DNA of 64,000 nt from VXNE01 sp964518405. Lineage in GTDB: Bacteria > Pseudomonadota > Gammaproteobacteria > Pseudomonadales > Azotimanducaceae. Below the pieces are notes generated by a model. The model made no database searches, was not told where the DNA came from, and saw only the letters and a list, made by a program, of their open reading frames with translations. This document shows positions 60,545 to 64,000 of this stretch, one piece after another; within the stretch, counting starts at the first letter, position 1, and each line of letters begins with the position of its first letter. Both the position numbers and the translations under genes were made by a program. The stretch is from positions 1 to 64,000 of the forward strand of contig CAZFGB010000073.1 of assembly GCA_964518405.1 (NCBI GenBank). The letters run 5' to 3'.

Positions 60545-61588
60545 ATGGCCCGCATTGAGAGCGTCACCGCCGAATTGCTGCACGACCGGTCACTCGTCAA
60601 CGTCATCGCCCGCGTGCGCGACTCCGACGGCCTCGAAGGCGTGGGCGAAGCCTGGTGGGGAATTCTCGATACCGAGCAGCCGAGCAGGACGGCATCGCCC
60701 ATCATCGCCGTGATCAACGACATGCTCGCTCCCAGGCTTTCCGGACGCGACCCCGGCGCCATCGAACGTCTCTGGTTCGAGCTGTGGGACTGGGGCTATC
60801 GGTACGCGGACCAGGGCATCTATCTGATGGGGCTGTCCGGCGTGGACCTGGCGTTGTGGGATCTCAAGGGCAAGCGTCTGGGCACCAGCCTCACGGCGCT
60901 TCTCGGCGGACCGGTGAGCGACGGCATCCCCGGCTACGCGAGCTTTCCGCCATTGCGGGAACCCGACCTCCTCGTCGCCGAAACCGCGCGCGCCATGGAG
61001 GCGGGATTCACGGCCGTCAAGCTGCACGAGATAGACCCCGAACTGACCGCCCAGCTGCGAGACGAGTTCGGGGATGATCTCAAGATCATGGTCGACGTCA
61101 ATGGACAGTTCGATCCGTTGGAGGCGATCGCCGTGGGCGGGCGACTGAGCGAGTTGGGGGTCACCTGGTTCGAAGAGCCCGTGCGGCCCATGCGCGACCA
61201 CGCCGCGATCGCCCGCGTGGGCGCATCCATCGAGTGTGACCTGGCCGGCGGCGAGAACGAATACACCCTGGAGGACTTCGATCGCCTGCTCGCCACCGGC
61301 GCGCTCGCCTACCTGCAACCCGAGATCACGAAGATCGGCGGCCTGACCGCCGCGCGCCGCGTCAGCACCCTGGCGGAGCTGTACAACGTGGCGCTGTGCC
61401 CGCACAACTTCCGTCTCGGTCCCTCGCTGTACGCATCGGTGCAGTGGGCGTTCACATCGCCCGTATCGAAATGGCTCGAGATCCCCTGGATGCCCTCCGG
61501 CCAGGAGTTCTCGTTCGCCGCGGACCTGCCCCCGATGCGTGACGGCCTGGTGCTGCCGCTGGCGGGACCCGGTCTTGGCTGCGGGTGA
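60545..61588 (+). CDS. Mandelate racemase/muconate lactonizing-type enolase-superfamily enzyme
   Basis: The 347-aa protein has the two-domain enolase-superfamily pattern: GVGEAWWG, then ALWDLKGKRLGTSLTALLGG, KLHE as the KxK/H-type base, metal ligands Asp in MVDVNGQFD and Glu in WFEEPV and GGENEY, LQPEITKIGGL, and the catalytic His in CPHNF. ATG 60545 is used because MARIESV begins the fold; an upstream start adds a basic tail. Substrate would be an acid sugar or related carboxylate. It faces the MFS gene convergently. Confidence 0.9.
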   Translation: MARIESVTAELLHDRSLVNVIARVRDSDGLEGVGEAWWGILDTEQPSRTASPIIAVINDMLAPRLSGRDPGAIERLWFELWDWGYRYADQGIYLMGLSGVDLALWDLKGKRLGTSLTALLGGPVSDGIPGYASFPPLREPDLLVAETARAMEAGFTAVKLHEIDPELTAQLRDEFGDDLKIMVDVNGQFDPLEAIAVGGRLSELGVTWFEEPVRPMRDHAAIARVGASIECDLAGGENEYTLEDFDRLLATGALAYLQPEITKIGGLTAARRVSTLAELYNVALCPHNFRLGPSLYASVQWAFTSPVSKWLEIPWMPSGQEFSFAADLPPMRDGLVLPLAGPGLGCG

Positions 61589-61600
61589 GCCGAGCGCGGC

Positions 61601-62800
61601 CTATGCGCCGCTCCGAGAGCGGTCCGCTTCCGGCCGGACCCAGGCCAATGCCGCGATGGCGAGCGCGATGGCCGGGACCGACATGCCGAGCACGGCGTTC
61701 CAGCCGAATAGCTGCATGACCACTCCGGCGCCGAGCGAGCCCGCGGCCGAGGTTCCGAATACCGCAGCATCGTTCACCGCCTGGGCGCGGAACCGCTCTT
61801 CCGGTCGGTGAGTGGTTCCTAGGAGGGTAGTGCCGCCGACATAGAGGAAGTTCCAGCCCACGCCGAGGGCGACCATCGATGCGCCGTAGTGCATGACCTC
61901 CCGGCCCGCGAAGCCGACGATGACGGTGAGGGATAGCACGCCGGCCCCGACCAGCATCACCCGGCGAGCGCCGACACGCCCGATGAAATAGCCCGTGACC
62001 AGCGAGGGGGCATACATCGCCAGCACATGGGCCTGGATGACCGCCGCCGTGCGCGCAAGGGAGTGGCCGTCGATGACGTGCATGGAGAGCGGCGCGGCGG
62101 TCATGGTGAACGTCATCACTCCGTAGCCCACCACGCCGCCGAGAACGGCGACGACGAAGACCCTGTCGCGCGCGATCGCGACGACTCCCCGAGCATTCTC
62201 CGCTGCCGCGGAAGGCGACCGATGGACGTGTTCTTCCAGCCTCATCAGCAACCCGCCGATGCACACATAGCATGCCGCGACCGCAGCGAATGTTCCGGCG
62301 AACCGCGCTCCCTCCACCCAGTACTCGCCGCGCGCGGCAAGCTCCGGACCCAGCGCCGCGCCGACCAGGGAACCTGCAAGCGTGATCGACACCGCCCACC
62401 CCGCCGACGTCGGGGCAACGCTCTCGGTCGCCGCGAAACGGTATTGGTGCGCGAAGGCGTTCGCGACGCCCACAAGCAGTGCAGCGCCGCAGAACAGGAC
62501 GAAACTCCCGGCGATCATCGCGCCCAGTGCGCACAAGGTCCCGATACAACCCATGCCCGCGCCAAGCGCGAACCCGCGGGGCCGACCGATCCTCGACATC
62601 GTCCAGGCTGCGAATACCGTCGCAAGGGCGGTACCGACGACGAGCAGCGACATGGGCAGCGTCGCAAGGGCGGGCACCGGCGCCATGTCGTACCCAACGA
62701 TTCCGCCCAAGGTGATGAGGGCCACGGTTCCCGTCACCGACCCGGCCTGCGCCGTTGCCAGGATCGCGACGTTCGCGTTGAGACCTTCGGTAAGACGCAA
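61601..62800 (-). CDS. MFS transporter
   Basis: The 399-aa protein has about 12 hydrophobic helices, with an MFS-type loop SRIGRPRGFALGAG after helix 2 and the two halves split by a charged loop (EEHVHRSPSAAAENARG, about residue 190). It likely moves the substrate of the neighbouring catabolic enzymes. Specificity cannot be read. It follows the serine/threonine dehydratase-like gene by 6 bp. Confidence 0.87.
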   Translation of the reverse strand: MRLTEGLNANVAILATAQAGSVTGTVALITLGGIVGYDMAPVPALATLPMSLLVVGTALATVFAAWTMSRIGRPRGFALGAGMGCIGTLCALGAMIAGSFVLFCGAALLVGVANAFAHQYRFAATESVAPTSAGWAVSITLAGSLVGAALGPELAARGEYWVEGARFAGTFAAVAACYVCIGGLLMRLEEHVHRSPSAAAENARGVVAIARDRVFVVAVLGGVVGYGVMTFTMTAAPLSMHVIDGHSLARTAAVIQAHVLAMYAPSLVTGYFIGRVGARRVMLVGAGVLSLTVIVGFAGREVMHYGASMVALGVGWNFLYVGGTTLLGTTHRPEERFRAQAVNDAAVFGTSAAGSLGAGVVMQLFGWNAVLGMSVPAIALAIAALAWVRPEADRSRSGA

Positions 62801-62806
62801 ACGCGA

Positions 62807-63784
62807 CTACCAGGGCAACCGGTCCAGGTCGACGTTGCCGCCGGACAGGACAATACCGACACGCTTTTCGCGCACGTCGATCCCGTTCTCGACGAGCGCG
62901 GCCAGGGGAACGGCCGCCGACGGCTCCACGACGATCTTCATCCGCTCCCAAATGAGACGCATGGCGCGGATGATCGCCGTTTCGCCGACAGTCACGATGT
63001 CGTCCACGAAATGCTGGATCAGGTCGAAGTTCCGCGCGCCAAGCGAGGTCAGCAGGCCGTCGGCCACGGTCTTCGGCGCGACCGATGGCAAGCGCTTCCC
63101 GGCAAGAAACGAGCGGTAGGCATCGTCCGCGCCTTCCGGTTCGACCGCGACCATGCGAGTCGTCGGCGCGCGCGACTTGACCGTCAGCGCCGTACCCGCG
63201 GTCAGTCCACCGCCCCCGATGGGCGTCAGGACCAGGTCGAGATCCGGCACGGAGTCGATGAGTTCCAGCGCCGCGGTCCCCTGCCCCGCGATAACGCGGG
63301 CGTCGTCATAAGGATGAATGATCGTGGTTTTGGTACCGGACACAACGCTTTCGAGCGTTGCTTCCCGGTCAGCAAGCGTTGGCGGGCAGAAATCTATCCT
63401 GGCGCCGTACCCCGACACCGCAGCTTTCTTCACGTCCGGAGCGTCGTCCGGCATCACTACGCGGCAGGGAATGCCGCGCATCCGCGCGGCAAGCGCCAGC
63501 GCGGCGCCGTGATTGCCCGACGAATGCGTAGCGACGCCGAGCGCAGCATCGCATTCGGCGAGCGAAAACACGGCGTTGCAGGCACCCCGGAACTTGAACG
63601 CCCCGGTCTTTTGGAAGTTCTCGCACTTGAAGAAGAGCCGCCCCCCGAACATGCGATCCAGCGTCGAGGAAGCGAGTACGGGCGTGCGGGTGGCGAGGCC
63701 TCGAATGCGGGTGGCCGCATCCATCACATCGCGCACGGAAGACCGTTCCCCGAGCCCGCTAGATTGGTGGTTTTCCATCCGCAT
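62807..63784 (-). CDS. Threonine/serine dehydratase-like PLP enzyme
   Basis: The 325-aa protein is fold-type II: PLP Lys in ENFQKTGAFKFRGA, SSGNHGAALALAAR for the carboxylate, GGGGLTAGTA for the phosphate, and SGGNVDLDRL near the end. It resembles serine racemase and catabolic threonine dehydratase, without the regulatory ACT domain. It deaminates hydroxy amino acids or racemises serine. The start is ATG 63784. It probably shares a transcript with the MFS gene. Confidence 0.92.
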   Translation of the reverse strand: MRMENHQSSGLGERSSVRDVMDAATRIRGLATRTPVLASSTLDRMFGGRLFFKCENFQKTGAFKFRGACNAVFSLAECDAALGVATHSSGNHGAALALAARMRGIPCRVVMPDDAPDVKKAAVSGYGARIDFCPPTLADREATLESVVSGTKTTIIHPYDDARVIAGQGTAALELIDSVPDLDLVLTPIGGGGLTAGTALTVKSRAPTTRMVAVEPEGADDAYRSFLAGKRLPSVAPKTVADGLLTSLGARNFDLIQHFVDDIVTVGETAIIRAMRLIWERMKIVVEPSAAVPLAALVENGIDVREKRVGIVLSGGNVDLDRLPW

Positions 63785-63976
63785 TCAGGCCCCATTCGAA
63801 TGGGTAACCGAGATCAGCCCTTTGTTCGATGTTTCCCGAGTGTTACAGACGTGCATTTTGTGTCAACATTCAGGCCGTCTTCTGGGGGGAGGGCAGCCGA
63901 CTTGTCGCGGCCATTGCCGCGATTTCTGGACGCACCCTTTCGGGATTCATTGAAATAGGAGTAACGAAATAAACAT

Positions 63977-64000
63977 ATGTTTGCATCGTTCCTCGGTGCA
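63977..64000 (+). CDS. Possible start of a gene cut by the window end
   Basis: ATG at 63977 opens a frame to the window edge (MFASFLGA). AGGAG about 63957-63961 is farther away than usual. Too short to identify. Confidence 0.25.

Noticed and set aside
1..64000. CRISPR arrays, rRNA genes or intact IS elements
   Set aside because: No regularly spaced direct repeats, rRNA signatures or transposase with terminal inverted repeats were seen.

Overview
The window is a GC-rich chromosomal segment of a heterotrophic, probably marine or host-associated gammaproteobacterium. This rests on a full-length glnE, a Fur-type iron module (feoAB, bfr, bfd), a very large TonB-dependent receptor, several acyl-CoA and CoA-ligase type enzymes, and bacterial tRNA-Asp and tRNA-Val genes. 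No rRNA, CRISPR array or intact insertion sequence is visible.

Layout. 1-3.2 kb: an SDR oxidoreductase, a thiolase-like protein without the usual Cys, and an RDD membrane protein. 3.25-6.2 kb: a three-gene cluster in the order of a sulfolipid sqdB-sqdD-sqdC operon (UDP-sulfoquinovose synthase, GT8 glycosyltransferase, NAD epimerase/reductase). 6.6-11.9 kb: a TonB receptor followed by a secreted S9 peptidase, probably a peptide uptake and degradation pair. 12.2-15.5 kb: a D-2-hydroxyacid dehydrogenase and three tandem paralogues of a small secreted, four-cysteine, cyanovirin-like protein. 15.8-21.3 kb: a tightly packed TolC / adaptor / ABC ATPase / MacB-type permease export operon whose adaptor carries an N-terminal cytoplasmic PAS domain.

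21.3-30.4 kb is a genomic island. It is bounded by a 23-bp perfect direct repeat, and the right copy is the 3' end of tRNA-Asp. An integrase remnant lies just inside the left copy. The left half of the island is a graveyard of defence-type genes: a truncated AbiEii, a doubly damaged DUF262/GmrSD gene, a frameshifted DEDD exonuclease, and a frameshifted gene of unknown family. The right half is intact: a PD-(D/E)xK-like protein, then a translationally coupled ubiquitin-like conjugation operon (single-domain multiubiquitin-type Ubl, E2-like protein, JAMM peptidase fused to an E1/ThiF domain). Divergent from it lie an XRE-ImmA regulator/protease and a PIN-domain protein. This Ubl system is the most interesting content of the window.

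30.4-41.6 kb: tRNA-Val, a two-TM K+ channel, a SulP transporter, an acyl-CoA synthetase, a ChaC-like cyclotransferase, a Xre/RES toxin-antitoxin pair split by a small GC-rich insertion, and a second MacB-type export operon with three consecutive periplasmic adaptors. 41.8-45.2 kb: a DmdC-like acyl-CoA dehydrogenase and a GMC oxidoreductase. 45.4-52 kb: Fur-associated iron handling (feoAB; divergent bfr and bfd), an orphan RHH antitoxin and glnE. 52.3-63.8 kb: catabolic genes (transketolase-like TPP enzyme, Ldh-type dehydrogenase, two enoyl-CoA hydratases, two D-threonine-aldolase/D-serine-dehydratase-like proteins, an enolase-superfamily enzyme, an MFS transporter, a serine/threonine dehydratase-like enzyme) with a VapC/Phd-type toxin-antitoxin pair and a fragmentary FitA-like antitoxin. 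All assignments are by eye from protein motifs. No database search was run.
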